NCBI RefSeq assembly: GCF_000203915.1
Contig: NC_008392.1
Span: 248,001 to 312,000 of the forward strand
Reading direction: 5' to 3'
DNA: 64,000 nt
Origin: Burkholderia ambifaria AMMD
GTDB lineage: Bacteria > Pseudomonadota > Gammaproteobacteria > Burkholderiales > Burkholderiaceae
Shown here in pieces: positions 1 through 9,719 of this stretch. The position numbers and the translations under genes were made by a program. The notes below the pieces were generated by a model that worked only from the letters and a program-made list of their open reading frames with translations, searched no databases and had not been told where the DNA came from. Positions within the stretch are counted from its first letter, which is position 1. Each line of letters starts with the position of its first letter.

Positions 1-1
1 C

Positions 2-556
2 CGGATCGCCGGCGATCTGTTTCGGTCGGACAAGCTTCCGCCGGCCGCGCGCGCGTTCGCACCGCAGGTATTCGCACGACTGCAGACTCCGTCGGATAAC
101 GGCAAACGGCTAGCGGTGCGATACCCCGCATGCGAATGGCTCGACCGGGCGCTCGAGTCGGTCGCGCGCGTCGACCCGACGTTCGCCACCGTCGCGCGGC
201 TGATCAAGTCGCTCGAGCCCGACGTGGGATGGTCGCGTCGCACGTCGGGAAAGGACGGTAGTCCGAACTATATCGACGGGCACGTGAACGGAATGATCTG
301 CGGGCCCGGCGGCGCGGAAAGCCGCGACGACATCCAGCTCGGCTTCTCGTTGATGATGCCCAATGTCAGATATCCGGATCATGGTCACGCGCCGGAGGAA
401 GCGTACGTGCTGATGACCGCCGGTGAATTCCGGCAGCAAAACGGCGCGTGGTTCGATCCCGGGATCGGCGGCGGCATTCACAACCCGCCGGGAGCGCTGC
501 ATGCGATGCGTTCCGGCGACGCGCCGTTCCTCGCGATCTGGTGCCTGCTGAATTGA
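2..556 (+). CDS. DMSP-lyase-like cupin protein (5' end outside window)
   Basis: The frame is open from the left window edge to a TGA at 554-556, so 184 residues of the C-terminal part are visible. A GTG at 116 could be mistaken for the start, but coherent protein sequence continues upstream of it. The visible part carries a cupin metal-site pattern: a Tyr/His/His/Glu/Tyr cluster around PDHGHAPEEAY and a later His in GALHAM. This matches the dimethylsulfoniopropionate lyase-like cupin family, whose members use a metal ion to cleave DMSP to acrylate and dimethyl sulfide. Many Burkholderia members are named only by similarity, and the real substrate may differ. The family call is moderately sure and the activity is not shown. 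Confidence 0.6.
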   Translation, partial: RIAGDLFRSDKLPPAARAFAPQVFARLQTPSDNGKRLAVRYPACEWLDRALESVARVDPTFATVARLIKSLEPDVGWSRRTSGKDGSPNYIDGHVNGMICGPGGAESRDDIQLGFSLMMPNVRYPDHGHAPEEAYVLMTAGEFRQQNGAWFDPGIGGGIHNPPGALHAMRSGDAPFLAIWCLLN

Positions 557-1105
557 TCCGGCAATCGACGCGACGTGCCGACGGCGCCGCCGGCGGTCAG
601 CAGCCAGTCATTGACCTACCGACCGGTCGGCATCGCTTCAGGCCGCTATTGAAACGCGCATATGCGTTTCGGGATCAGCCCGATCGTGTCCGGCGAAGAA
701 GTGAACGATTTCACGCGAAGGCAGCCGCAGAGGGGAGCCGGCCATGGGAACCCGCAAAGGAACCCGGTTATGGGAAAACTCGTCCGCGGCCTAAGCACGC
801 AGCCCGGCTCGAGCCACAACACCGCACCCCAAAAACGCCAGCGAGCCCGCCCCCGTCAACATCCGTTCAGCCGACGCGATATCGCTCCCGCGTGGATAAA
901 ACACAACAGTAGAACGGAACACGCGCTCGACGCGCCCCACCTCGATAGCGCCGTCGTTATGAGGCATACTCTATTCGCGCACATCGAACGATCGTTCTTT
1001 TTTAAACGCAAGCCGTCGCGCGAACCACTAAACACACACATGATTCTGGTACCTTGACGCACCGGCCCGCGCGCAATGCAATGGCCATCACCCATCTTTC
1101 ACACT
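557..1105. other. Intergenic region upstream of pntA
   Basis: About 550 bases with no convincing gene. Open frames here are arginine/proline-rich with no recognisable family. The stretch holds one copy (733-775) of a 43-bp repeat and presumably the pntA promoter. Around 940-1060 it becomes AT-richer than its surroundings, as expected for a promoter, but I cannot assign -35/-10 boxes with confidence. Confidence 0.5.
733..775. repeat. 43-bp intergenic repeat, copy A
   Basis: This copy aligns without gaps to 5411-5453. Shared blocks are GGGAGCCG, CCATGGGA, AAGGA and CCGGTTATGGGA, with differences confined to a few separated positions. Both copies are in intergenic DNA. Within the copy there is a direct-repeat flavour (ATGGGA near both ends). 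Function unknown: it could be a dispersed extragenic element or a conserved binding or RNA element. Confidence 0.6.
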
Positions 1106-2707
1106 ATGACACTACAGATTGGGATTCCTCTGGAGACAGCCACCGGCGAACGGCGCGTTGCGACCGTACCCGAAGTGGTCGAGAAACTGATCAAGCTGGG
1201 GTTTTCGGTGGCCGTGCAAAGCGGCGCCGGCGCCGGCGCGAATTTTGACGACGATGCGTACCGCGCGGCCGGCGCGAGCATCGCCGCGTCGGCGGCCGAG
1301 CTCTGGTCCGGCAGCGACATCGTGCTCAAGGTGCGCCCGCCGAGTGCCGACGAAGTCGCGCTGATGCGCGAAGGCGGCACGCTGATCGGCTTCGTATGGC
1401 CCGCGCAGAACCCCGAACTGATGCAGCAGCTGGCCGCGAAACGCGCAACGGTGCTCGCGATCGATTCGCTGCCGCGCACGCTGTCGCGCGCGCAGAAGAT
1501 GGACGCGCTCACGTCGATGGCCGGCATCAGCGGCTACCGCGCGGTGATCGAGGCCGCGCATGCGTTCGGCCGCTTCCTGAACGGTCAGGTCACGGCGGCC
1601 GGCAAGGTCCCGCCGGCCAAGGTCTTCATCGCCGGCGCCGGCGTCGCGGGCCTCGCCGCGATCGGCACGGCAGCGAGCCTCGGCGCGATCGTGCGCGCGA
1701 ACGACACGCGCGCCGAGGTGGCCGATCAGGTCAAGTCGCTGGGCGGCGAGTTCGTCAAGGTCGACTACGAAGAGGAAGGCTCGGGCGGCGGCGGTTACGC
1801 GAAGGTGATGAGCGAAGGCTTCCAGCAGGCGCAGCGCGCGATGTATGCGCAGCAGGCCAAGGATGCCGACATCATCATCACGACCGCGCTGATCCCCGGC
1901 AAGCCGGCGCCGAAGCTGATCACCGCCGAGATGGTGCAGTCGATGAAGCCCGGCAGCGTGATCGTCGACATGGCCGCCGAACAGGGCGGCAACTGCGAAC
2001 TCACGGTGCCCGGCGAGGCGGTCGTGCGTCACGGCGTGACCATCGTCGGCTATACCGATCTCGCGTCGCGCCTGTCGCGGCAGGCGTCCACGCTGTACGG
2101 CACCAACCTGCTGCGCGTGATCGAGGAGCTGTGCAAGGGCAAGGACGGCACGATCAACGTCGACTTCGACGACGACGCGATCCGCGGCCTCACCGTCACC
2201 AAGGAAGGCAACATCACGTGGCCGCCGCCGCCGATCAAGCAGGCGGTCGTCGCACCCAAGCCGCAGGCGGCCGCACCCGCCGCGGCCGCGCCGGCGAAAT
2301 CCAAGGGCCATGGTCACAGCGGCGAGCCGATGTCGGCCAAGGCGCTCGCCATCGTGTTCGCGATCGGCGCACTGGCGTTCCTGCTGGTCGGCCAGTTCGC
2401 GCCGGCCAGCTTCCTGTCGCACTTCACGGTGTTCGTGCTCGCGTGCTTCGTCGGCTACATGGTGATCTGGAACGTCACGCCGTCGCTGCACACGCCGCTG
2501 ATGAGCGTGACCAACGCGATCTCGTCGATCATCGCGATCGGCGCGCTCGTGCAGGTCGCGCCGCCGCTGGGCGAGCTGGCCAATGCCGGCGACCGTCCGT
2601 CCGGGCTGATCCTCGGTCTCGCGGTGGGCGCGCTGACGCTCACGGCCGTCAACATGTTCGGCGGCTTCGCGGTGACGCGTCGCATGCTGGCGATGTTCCG
2701 CAAATAA
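1106..2707 (+). CDS. pntA: NAD(P) transhydrogenase subunit alpha
   Basis: This is the alpha subunit of the proton-translocating transhydrogenase, which transfers hydride between NADH and NADP+ at the cytoplasmic membrane and supplies NADPH. The 533-residue protein has the AlaDH/PNT N-terminal domain, then the NAD-binding fold with GAGVAG near residue 177. An Ala/Pro-rich linker with a His-rich patch follows, and then about four membrane segments (roughly 415-530). It is thus the fused, E. coli-like form rather than split PntAA/PntAB. I chose ATG 1106 because the conserved start MTLQIGIP begins there; an in-frame ATG at 1076 adds ten unsupported residues. Neither start has a strong ribosome binding site. 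pntB follows 13 bases downstream, so the two form an operon. Confidence 0.93.
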   Translation: MTLQIGIPLETATGERRVATVPEVVEKLIKLGFSVAVQSGAGAGANFDDDAYRAAGASIAASAAELWSGSDIVLKVRPPSADEVALMREGGTLIGFVWPAQNPELMQQLAAKRATVLAIDSLPRTLSRAQKMDALTSMAGISGYRAVIEAAHAFGRFLNGQVTAAGKVPPAKVFIAGAGVAGLAAIGTAASLGAIVRANDTRAEVADQVKSLGGEFVKVDYEEEGSGGGGYAKVMSEGFQQAQRAMYAQQAKDADIIITTALIPGKPAPKLITAEMVQSMKPGSVIVDMAAEQGGNCELTVPGEAVVRHGVTIVGYTDLASRLSRQASTLYGTNLLRVIEELCKGKDGTINVDFDDDAIRGLTVTKEGNITWPPPPIKQAVVAPKPQAAAPAAAAPAKSKGHGHSGEPMSAKALAIVFAIGALAFLLVGQFAPASFLSHFTVFVLACFVGYMVIWNVTPSLHTPLMSVTNAISSIIAIGALVQVAPPLGELANAGDRPSGLILGLAVGALTLTAVNMFGGFAVTRRMLAMFRK

Positions 2708-2720
2708 GGGGACGACAACA

Positions 2721-4133
2721 ATGACTTCCAACCTGACTACCGTCTCCTATATCGGCGCCGCGATCCTGTTCATCCTCAGCCTCGGCGGGCTGGCCAATCC
2801 CGAGACCGCGCGCCGCGGCAACCTGCTCGGCATGATCGGCATGCTGATCGCCGTGCTGGCCACGGTACTCGGCCCGCGCGTGTCGGCCGAGGGCATTCCG
2901 TACATCGTCGCTGCGCTGGTCGTCGGCGGCGCCGTCGGCCTGTACGCCGCGAAGAAGGTGCAGATGACGCAGATGCCGGAACTGGTCGCGCTGATGCACA
3001 GCCTGGTCGGTCTCGCGGCCTGCCTGGTGGGTTTCGCGAGCTATATCGACACGTCGCTGCAGCTCACCGGCGCGGAGAAGGCGATCCACGAAGTGGAGAT
3101 CTACGTCGGCATCCTGATCGGCGCGGTCACCTTCGCGGGCTCGATCATCGCGTTCGGCAAGCTGTCCGGCAAGATCGGCGGCAAGCCGCTGCTGCTGCCG
3201 GCACGGCACTGGCTGAACCTGGCCGCGCTGCTCATCGTGATCTACTACGGCCGCGCGTTCCTGCATGCGGAAACCATCCAGGACGGCATGATGCCGCTCC
3301 TCGTGATGACGGTGCTGTCGCTGCTGTTCGGCGTGCACATGGTGATGGCGATCGGCGGCGCTGACATGCCGGTCGTGGTGTCGATGCTCAACAGCTACTC
3401 GGGGTGGGCGGCGGCAGCCACCGGCTTCATGCTCGGCAACGACCTGCTGATCGTGATCGGCGCGCTGGTCGGCTCGTCCGGTGCGATCCTGTCGTACATC
3501 ATGTGTCGCGCGATGAACCGCAACTTCATCAGCGTGATCGCGGGCGGCTTCGGCAGCGGCGCGGGGGTACCGGCGGCAGCCGGCGGCGCCGCGCAGCCGG
3601 CCGGCGAGGCGGTCGCGGTGAGCGCGATGGAAACGGCCGAGCTGCTGCGCGAAGCGAAGCGCGTGATCATCGTGCCGGGCTACGGGATGGCCGTCGCGCA
3701 AGCCCAGCACACGGTGTTCGAACTGACGAAGCTGCTGCGCGAAAAGGGTGTCGACGTGCGTTTCGCGATTCACCCGGTCGCGGGCCGCATGCCGGGCCAC
3801 ATGAACGTGCTGCTGGCCGAAGCGAAGGTGCCGTACGACATCGTGCTCGAAATGGACGAGATCAACGGCGACTTCCCCGAGGCCGACGTGTCGATGGTGA
3901 TCGGCGCGAACGACATCGTGAACCCGGCCGCGCAGGACGACCCGTCGAGCCCGATCGCCGGCATGCCGGTGCTGGAAGTGTGGAAGGCGAAGACGTCGAT
4001 CGTGATGAAGCGCAGCATGGCGTCCGGCTATGCGGGCGTCGACAATCCGCTGTTCTACAAGGACAACAACCGCATGTTGTTCGGGGACGCGAAGTCGATG
4101 CTCACTGAAATCTTCGGCGCACTGAAAGCCTGA
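2721..4133 (+). CDS. pntB: NAD(P) transhydrogenase subunit beta
   Basis: This is the partner of PntA. The N-terminal half (about 1-280) is a run of hydrophobic helices that form much of the proton channel, and the C-terminal half is the NADP(H)-binding domain [13 protein letters not shown] near residue 320 is the conserved nucleotide-binding loop, and an Ala/Gly-rich linker precedes it. Length (470 residues) is close to the E. coli protein. A purine-rich AAGGGGA lies just upstream of the ATG. No gene follows in tight spacing, so the operon probably ends here. Confidence 0.95.
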   Translation: MTSNLTTVSYIGAAILFILSLGGLANPETARRGNLLGMIGMLIAVLATVLGPRVSAEGIPYIVAALVVGGAVGLYAAKKVQMTQMPELVALMHSLVGLAACLVGFASYIDTSLQLTGAEKAIHEVEIYVGILIGAVTFAGSIIAFGKLSGKIGGKPLLLPARHWLNLAALLIVIYYGRAFLHAETIQDGMMPLLVMTVLSLLFGVHMVMAIGGADMPVVVSMLNSYSGWAAAATGFMLGNDLLIVIGALVGSSGAILSYIMCRAMNRNFISVIAGGFGSGAGVPAAAGGAAQPAGEAVAVSAMETAELLREAKRVIIVPGYGMAVAQAQHTVFELTKLLREKGVDVRFAIHPVAGRMPGHMNVLLAEAKVPYDIVLEMDEINGDFPEADVSMVIGANDIVNPAAQDDPSSPIAGMPVLEVWKAKTSIVMKRSMASGYAGVDNPLFYKDNNRMLFGDAKSMLTEIFGALKA

Positions 4134-4242
4134 GTGCGGCCTCGCGCGCGGAGCGGGCAGCCAGCCGCTTCCGCGCCGCGCCGCCTCCCCCGGCAGCAGC
4201 CAGGCGGCATCATGTTCGACATCGTCCGTCACGGAACCCAAG

Positions 4243-5316
4243 ATGATGAATATCGATACCGACCTGCCGGTGATGGTGACCGGCGCAACCGGCTACGTCG
4301 CGGGCTGGATCGTGCAACGGTTGCTCGAAGCCGGCGTGACGGTGCATGCGGCCGTTCGTCATCCCGACGATCCCGACAAGCTCAAATATCTGCAGCGCAT
4401 CGCGGCCGGCCAGCCCGGCACGATCCGCTATTTCCGCGCCGACCTGCTCGACCCGGGATCGTATGCGGACGCGATGGCCGGTTGCGGCACCGTGTTCCAT
4501 ACCGCGTCGCCGTTCACCATTACGGTTCGTGACCCTCAGAAAGAACTCGTCGACCCGGCGCTGCTCGGCACGCGCAACGTGCTCGATACGGTGAACCGCA
4601 CGCCGTCGGTGCGGCGCGTCGTGCTGACCAGCAGCTGCGCCGCGATCTACGGCGACAACGCCGATCTCGACGCGGTGCCGAGCGGCGTATTCACCGAGGC
4701 GAACTGGAATACCAGTTCGTCGCTGACGCACCAGCCCTATTCGTATTCGAAGACGGTGGCCGAGCGCGAAGCGTGGCAGATCGCCGGCGCGCAGCAGCGC
4801 TGGCGTCTCGTGACCATCAATCCGTCGCTCGTCATCGGGCCGGGCATCAATCCGTACGCGACGTCGGAGAGCTTCGAAATCGTCCGGCAGATGGGCGACG
4901 GCACGATGAAAATGGGCGTGCCGGATCTCGGCATGGGCGCGGTCGACGTGCGCGATGTCGCCGACGCGCACCTGCGGGCCGCGTTCCTGCCGGACGCGAA
5001 CGGCCGCTACATCGTGTCCGGTCACAACACGAGCCTGCCGGCGATGGCGGCGACGCTGCTCGAACGGTATGGCGCCGACTATCCGATCCCGCGGCGCATC
5101 CTGCCCAAATGGCTCGTGTGGTCGATCGGCCCGCTGGTGAACAAGAGCGTGACGCGCCGCGTCGTCGCCCGCAATGTCGGACTGCCGTGGCGCGCCGACA
5201 ATGCCCGTAGCCGCAACGAGCTCGGGATCCACTACCGCCCGCTCGCCGAGTCGATGAACGACTTCTTTCAGCAGCTGATCGAAACCGGACAGTTGCGGCG
5301 AGGAAGCGCTTCGTGA
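4243..5316 (+). CDS. NAD-dependent epimerase/dehydratase-family reductase (dihydroflavonol-4-reductase-like)
   Basis: An extended short-chain dehydrogenase of 357 residues. The N-terminal Rossmann motif TGATGYVAG (residues 13-21) binds NAD(P), and the catalytic pair is Tyr166 and Lys170 in PYSYSK, preceded by a conserved SSCAAIYG serine region. This subfamily includes aldehyde reductases and dihydroflavonol/cinnamoyl-CoA-type reductases, so reduction of an aldehyde or ketone is likely, but the substrate is unknown. Two adjacent ATG codons (4243, 4246) are possible starts. The gene stands alone about 110 bases after pntB and converges with the AraC-type gene on the other strand. Confidence 0.85.
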   Translation: MMNIDTDLPVMVTGATGYVAGWIVQRLLEAGVTVHAAVRHPDDPDKLKYLQRIAAGQPGTIRYFRADLLDPGSYADAMAGCGTVFHTASPFTITVRDPQKELVDPALLGTRNVLDTVNRTPSVRRVVLTSSCAAIYGDNADLDAVPSGVFTEANWNTSSSLTHQPYSYSKTVAEREAWQIAGAQQRWRLVTINPSLVIGPGINPYATSESFEIVRQMGDGTMKMGVPDLGMGAVDVRDVADAHLRAAFLPDANGRYIVSGHNTSLPAMAATLLERYGADYPIPRRILPKWLVWSIGPLVNKSVTRRVVARNVGLPWRADNARSRNELGIHYRPLAESMNDFFQQLIETGQLRRGSAS

Positions 5317-5325
5317 TTTCACCGG

Positions 5326-5344
5326 GCCGGCAGGTCATGCCGGT
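5326..5344. terminator. Weak hairpin between convergent genes
   Basis: GCCGGCA and TGCCGGT face each other across a five-base loop, just after the reductase stop codon. No T-tract follows. It could end transcription from either side but is weak. Confidence 0.3.
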
Positions 5345-5410
5345 CGGCCGCGGTGCGTGCGCGTCGACGAATGGCTGCCGCGCCCCACGCACGATGATTC
5401 GCGCACCAAC

Positions 5411-5453
5411 GGGAGCCGTCCATGGGATCGCACGAAGGATGCCGGTTATGGGA
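5411..5453. repeat. 43-bp intergenic repeat, copy B
   Basis: Second copy of the element at 733-775, in the same orientation. It lies between the stop of the reductase gene and the 3' end of the oppositely oriented AraC-type gene. The ends (GGGAGCCG and CCGGTTATGGGA) are identical between copies and the centre is more variable. Confidence 0.6.
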
Positions 5454-5473
5454 GCGAGGTTGAAAAAACCGCG

Positions 5474-6520
5474 CTACGCGCGCCGCCGGTAAGTGCCCGG
5501 CGTACTCCCCGTCCAGTGCCGGAACGCGCGATGAAACGCACTCGGATCGTCGAAGCCGATATCGGCGCCGATCGCCGCGATCGTGTCGAGCGTGTCGGTG
5601 AGCCGCTGGATCGCGATGTCGCGCCGCAGTTCGTCCTTGAGCGCCTGGAACGTCGTGCCTTCGGCGGCCAGATGGCGGCTCAGCGTGCGCACCGAGCAAT
5701 GCAGATGCTCGGCCGCCTCGTCGATCACCGGCAGGTCGGGCAGCGCCGCCGACAGGTATTGCCGCACGCGATGGCACACGAGCTGTTCGCTGAACGATTC
5801 GAAAATCCAGTCGCCCGGCGCGCGCGCGAGGAACTTGCGCAGGTTGCGCTTGCTCTGCCGGATCGGCGCATCGAGGTAGTCGGCACTGAAGCGCATCAGC
5901 GTGCGTTCACAGTCGAACTGCACGGAGCCCGAGAAGAAGTACAGGTGTTCGACCGCATGGCGCGGCCGCGGACACGCGAGCTCGATCCGCAGCAGCGGGA
6001 TCTTCTGCCCGATCAGCCACGAACACACGCCGTGCACGAGCTTGAGCATCAGCTCCTGGCCGAGCGCGCCGATCGGGCCGATGGCCGGGTTCGGCCGCAG
6101 CAGCACCTGCGCGACGAGGCCGTCGCGTTTCGATTCGACGAAGAAGTCGTCGAGCAGGATATGGAAGAACTGGCCGAAACGATGCAGCGCCGTTTCGAGG
6201 TTGCGCGCATCGAGCAGGCTCAGGCACAGGTACTTCAGCGTGCCGCCGCGCAACGGGCGCGAGAAGATGCCCGGCATCTCGTCGTCGAGGTCGATAGCGA
6301 GCGTGCGGTACAGCGTCGAGAACTGCTCTTCCGTCACGCGCGCATGCGGCTCGCCGAGCAGCTCGAGCGGGATGCCGGCCCCGCGCAGATAGCGCTCGAC
6401 CACGTCGCGCTGCGCGCCCGCGCTCGCCAGAAAACCGTTGACGAGCGAGATCGGCACCGTCGCGCTCGGCGACGGCAGCGCACGCCCGGGCTGGGCGGAA
6501 GGTGAGTCTGAACCGGTCAT
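5474..6520 (-). CDS. AraC-family transcriptional regulator (OruR/ArgR-like)
   Basis: A 348-residue regulator of the type that joins an N-terminal arabinose-binding-like domain (PF12625 type) to a C-terminal AraC DNA-binding domain. The last 90 residues hold two helix-turn-helix units, with the characteristic FDDPSAFHRAFRHWTG signature near the end. The start at 6520 is chosen because GGGGACG lies just upstream; the frame is open further upstream but only with Arg-rich sequence. It lies downstream of the acyl-CoA ligase gene on the same strand, so it may sense a related compound. Ligand unknown. Confidence 0.85.
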   Translation of the reverse strand: MTGSDSPSAQPGRALPSPSATVPISLVNGFLASAGAQRDVVERYLRGAGIPLELLGEPHARVTEEQFSTLYRTLAIDLDDEMPGIFSRPLRGGTLKYLCLSLLDARNLETALHRFGQFFHILLDDFFVESKRDGLVAQVLLRPNPAIGPIGALGQELMLKLVHGVCSWLIGQKIPLLRIELACPRPRHAVEHLYFFSGSVQFDCERTLMRFSADYLDAPIRQSKRNLRKFLARAPGDWIFESFSEQLVCHRVRQYLSAALPDLPVIDEAAEHLHCSVRTLSRHLAAEGTTFQALKDELRRDIAIQRLTDTLDTIAAIGADIGFDDPSAFHRAFRHWTGSTPGTYRRRA

Positions 6521-6639
6521 CGCGTCCCCGTCGGTCGAACCGCCCGCATTGTACTTGAGCGGCCCGGCGCGGACTGTCGGGGCTTGCGCCGGCACGCCGG
6601 TACGCCGGCCCGCACGTCGGCCGCGGCGCGTCGGCGCCA

Positions 6640-8274
6640 TCACTCCGCGCGACTGAGTTCCCGGCGCAGGATCTTGCCGACCGTCGACTTCGGCAGCCGG
6701 TCGATCAGGCGGATCAGCTTCGGCACCTTGTACGCGGCGAGGTTCGCGCGGCAATGCGCGACGATCTGCGCGTCGGTCAAGGCCGCGTCCGACGCGGGCA
6801 CCACGAACAGCTTGACGGCCTCGCCGGTGCGCTCGTCCGGCACGCCGATGCACGCGCATTCGGCGACGCCCGGCAACGCGGTCGCCACCGCTTCCACCTC
6901 GTTCGGATACACGTTGAAGCCCGACACGATGATCATGTCCTTCTTGCGGTCAACGATCTTCAGGAAGCCGGCCGCATCGAACACGCCGATGTCGCCGGTA
7001 CGGAAGTAGCCGTCCGCGGTAAACGCGGCCGCGTTCGCGTCCGGCTTGCGCCAATAGCCGCCCATCACCTGCGGTCCCTTCACGCAGATCTCGCCCGCTT
7101 CGCCGATCGCCACCTCGCGATCCTGGTCGTCCAGCAGCTTCACGTCGGTCGACGGCAGCGGCAGGCCCGTCGTGCCCGTGAACGCGTCGATCGACTGCGG
7201 GTTGAACGTGACCACCGGCGACGTTTCCGACAGCCCGTACCCTTCGCGGATGAAGTTGCCCGTCACCGCCTTCCAGCGCGCGGAGATCACGTCGATCACC
7301 GCCGCGCCGCCGCCGGCCGACAGCGTCAGCCGCGACCAGTCGACTTCGTTCAGCCGCGGCTGGGCCACGAGCCCCGCATACAGCGTGTTGACGCCGACGA
7401 ACACCGACGGCCGCGCGGCCTTCAGCACGTCGATGAAGCCGTCCATGTCGCGCGGATTCGCGACGAGCCAGTTCTCCGCGCCGATCGCGAAGTAGGACAG
7501 GAAGTTCACCGTCAGCGCGAAGATGTGATACAGCGGGATCGCCGTGACGATGACCTCCTCGCCCGGCCGCCGCGAATCCGGCACGATCGCGCCGAACTGC
7601 GCGATGTTCGCGACCAGGTTGCGATGCGACAGCGCGGCGCCCTTCGACAGCCCGGTCGTGCCGCCCGTGTACTGCAGCAGCAGCAGATCGTCGCCGCCAA
7701 GCGCGACCGGCTCGACCACGAGCGACTCGCCCGCGGCAAGCGCGTGAGCGAGTGCGATCGAGCCCGGCGGCAGCGCGTCGCACGCGCCGGCCGGCGCATC
7801 GACGACGCCGAGATCGCCGCGGCCCACGCTCAGCACGGTTCGTATGCGCGTCCTGCCGACCACGTCGGCGAACGTGCCCATCGATCCGCCGCATACCACG
7901 GCCACTTCGACATCCGCGTCGTTGAGCTGATGTTCGAGCTCGTGCGCGGTGTAGAGCGGGTTCACGTTGACCTGGATCGCGCCGATTCGCGCGAGCGCGA
8001 CGAACACCACCGGAAAGGCGAGCACGTTGGGCAGCATCACGGCCACGCGGTCGCCCTTGCGTACGCCCGCGACCTGCTGCAGGTACGCGGCCAGCGCGGT
8101 CGACAGGCGGTCGACGTCGGCATAGGTGACCGTGCGGCCGAACGCGCGGAATGCGGGGCGCGCCGCGAAGCGGCGCATCGCATCGTCCAGCAGCGCGGTT
8201 ACGGAAGGATGGCGATCGGCATCGATCTCGGCGGGGATCGAGCCATACGAGCCGATCCAGTGTCTCTTCGTCAT
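6640..8274 (-). CDS. Long-chain fatty acid--CoA ligase (AMP-forming, FadD-like)
   Basis: An acyl-activating enzyme of 544 residues that would form acyl-AMP and then acyl-CoA for beta-oxidation or lipid metabolism. The ATP/AMP-binding P-loop YTGGTTGLSKGA, the GYGLSETSP motif, the hinge segment GDIGVFDAAGFLKIVDRKKD and the C-terminal catalytic lysine context PKSTVGKILRREL are all present. It reads as an intact family member. The start at 8274 (MTKRHW) has AGGAG a few bases upstream; the frame extends further but without support. An AraC-type gene lies divergently upstream and another downstream, so the ligase is probably under local control. Chain-length preference cannot be read from sequence. 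Confidence 0.9.
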   Translation of the reverse strand: MTKRHWIGSYGSIPAEIDADRHPSVTALLDDAMRRFAARPAFRAFGRTVTYADVDRLSTALAAYLQQVAGVRKGDRVAVMLPNVLAFPVVFVALARIGAIQVNVNPLYTAHELEHQLNDADVEVAVVCGGSMGTFADVVGRTRIRTVLSVGRGDLGVVDAPAGACDALPPGSIALAHALAAGESLVVEPVALGGDDLLLLQYTGGTTGLSKGAALSHRNLVANIAQFGAIVPDSRRPGEEVIVTAIPLYHIFALTVNFLSYFAIGAENWLVANPRDMDGFIDVLKAARPSVFVGVNTLYAGLVAQPRLNEVDWSRLTLSAGGGAAVIDVISARWKAVTGNFIREGYGLSETSPVVTFNPQSIDAFTGTTGLPLPSTDVKLLDDQDREVAIGEAGEICVKGPQVMGGYWRKPDANAAAFTADGYFRTGDIGVFDAAGFLKIVDRKKDMIIVSGFNVYPNEVEAVATALPGVAECACIGVPDERTGEAVKLFVVPASDAALTDAQIVAHCRANLAAYKVPKLIRLIDRLPKSTVGKILRRELSRAE

Positions 8275-8592
8275 GTCCTGCTCCTCGGGGGACGGCGCCG
8301 GGCAGCGCCGTTCGCACGGCGACCCGCGCACCGTATGGTCAAAAGCCGCCGCCTGACCGGCGACTATCGCCTGCCATCGCGGCTTTGAAAATGATCCGGG
8401 CGGTCGAAAAGATGATCGAAACGGACACGCGGGCGCGCGGCGGCCCTCCTGTCGCCGCTTCCGCTCGTGCATCGGTCATGTCGTGTCCGTCCGTGCTACC
8501 GCTGCGCATCAGGGTGAACCCTATGGCGCCTCAACGCGTTCCGGCGCAGAATCGCGCACCGGAACGATATCGAATCGGACGCTGAACCCGCC
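8275..8592. other. Divergent intergenic region
   Basis: About 320 bases between the acyl-CoA ligase gene (minus) and an AraC-type gene (plus). It must contain both promoters and likely the regulator's operator. I see no clear repeat or small gene in it. Confidence 0.4.
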
Positions 8593-9693
8593 ATGCCGCG
8601 CAGTGCGCTCTTGAAACCGACGGCCTCCGGCCCCGCGTCGCTGCCCGACGCCCCGCCCGCCCACGTGTCGCGCGAGAAGCGCTTCTCGCCGGCCAAGCTG
8701 GCCGTGCTCGTCGGCGTCGCCCGGGAACTCGGCGTCGATCCGGCCGCGGTGCTGGACGGCACCGGCCTGTCGCCGGACGCCGTCACCGATCCGTTCACGC
8801 TCACGTCGTCGCGGCAGTTCCTGAGCGCCGCGCGCAATGCGCTCGGCCGCTACGACGGCACCGATCTCGGCGTGCGCGTCGGCCGCCGGCTGCATGCGTC
8901 GAGCTACGGGATGTACGGCTACGCGATGCTGTGCTCGGAATCGCTCGCGCATGCGTTCGATTCGGCCGTCAAATATCACCAGCTCGCGAACGGGATGCTC
9001 GCGATCCGCTGGGTCGAACAGGGCGACACCGCGTCGTGGCTGTTCCCGGATCCGCACGAAGCCGCGCTGCCCCAGCCGGACCTGCCGCTGTACCGCTTCC
9101 TGATCGACATGCAGTTCGCGCTGCACGTGACAGTCATCAAGGACGTGATGGGTGCGTGGTGCGTGCCGGCCCGCGCGCAGTTCGCGCAGCCGGAGCCGGC
9201 GCACGCGGCGCAGCTCGCCGACGCGCTCGAATGCCCGATCGCGTTCGACCAGCCGCACCATGTGTTGAGCTACCCGGCCGCGTGGCTCGCCCGCGCGCCG
9301 CAGCTCGCGAACCCGATCACCGCCGCGCAGGTGTCGTCGCACTGCGCGCGCCTGCTCGACGAACTGCGCAGCCAGGCCGGCGTCACGCGGCGCGTGTACC
9401 AGGAACTCACGCGCACGCCCGGGCAGTTCCCGGACATCGACGCGATCGCCGACACGCTGTGCATGACGTCGCGCACGCTGCGCCGCAAGCTCGACGCCGA
9501 AGGCACGTCGTACAGCGAGCTGCTGACGAGCGTGCGCAAGGCGCTCGCGATCGACTACCTGAGCACCACGACGCTCAGCACCGAGGACATCGCGCTGACG
9601 CTCGGCTTCAGCGATGCGGTCGGGTTCCGCCACGCGTTCAAGCGCTGGACCGGCACGACGCCGAGCGACGTGCGGCGCAAGCGCGGCCGGTAA
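8593..9693 (+). CDS. AraC-family transcriptional regulator
   Basis: A 366-residue regulator with the same architecture as the one at 5.5-6.5 kb: an arabinose-binding-like sensor domain (about 40-230) and a C-terminal pair of helix-turn-helix motifs. The signature is LGFSDAVGFRHAFKRWTG near the end. It is transcribed divergently from the acyl-CoA ligase gene and is therefore the best candidate for controlling it. The two AraC paralogues flanking one ligase may share the effector. The effector is not evident. Confidence 0.87.
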   Translation: MPRSALLKPTASGPASLPDAPPAHVSREKRFSPAKLAVLVGVARELGVDPAAVLDGTGLSPDAVTDPFTLTSSRQFLSAARNALGRYDGTDLGVRVGRRLHASSYGMYGYAMLCSESLAHAFDSAVKYHQLANGMLAIRWVEQGDTASWLFPDPHEAALPQPDLPLYRFLIDMQFALHVTVIKDVMGAWCVPARAQFAQPEPAHAAQLADALECPIAFDQPHHVLSYPAAWLARAPQLANPITAAQVSSHCARLLDELRSQAGVTRRVYQELTRTPGQFPDIDAIADTLCMTSRTLRRKLDAEGTSYSELLTSVRKALAIDYLSTTTLSTEDIALTLGFSDAVGFRHAFKRWTGTTPSDVRRKRGR

Positions 9694-9719
9694 GCGCGCG
9701 GGCAGATCGCCGCCGGGTT

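Noticed and set aside
2649..4241. 530-codon minus-strand open frame
   Set aside because: Antisense to pntB; His/Arg/Asp-rich with no membrane segments or motifs.
5357..6505. 382-codon plus-strand open frame beginning with the 43-bp repeat
   Set aside because: Mostly antisense to the AraC-type gene. The similarity of its start to a frame near 740 is due to the DNA repeat and not to a shared protein.
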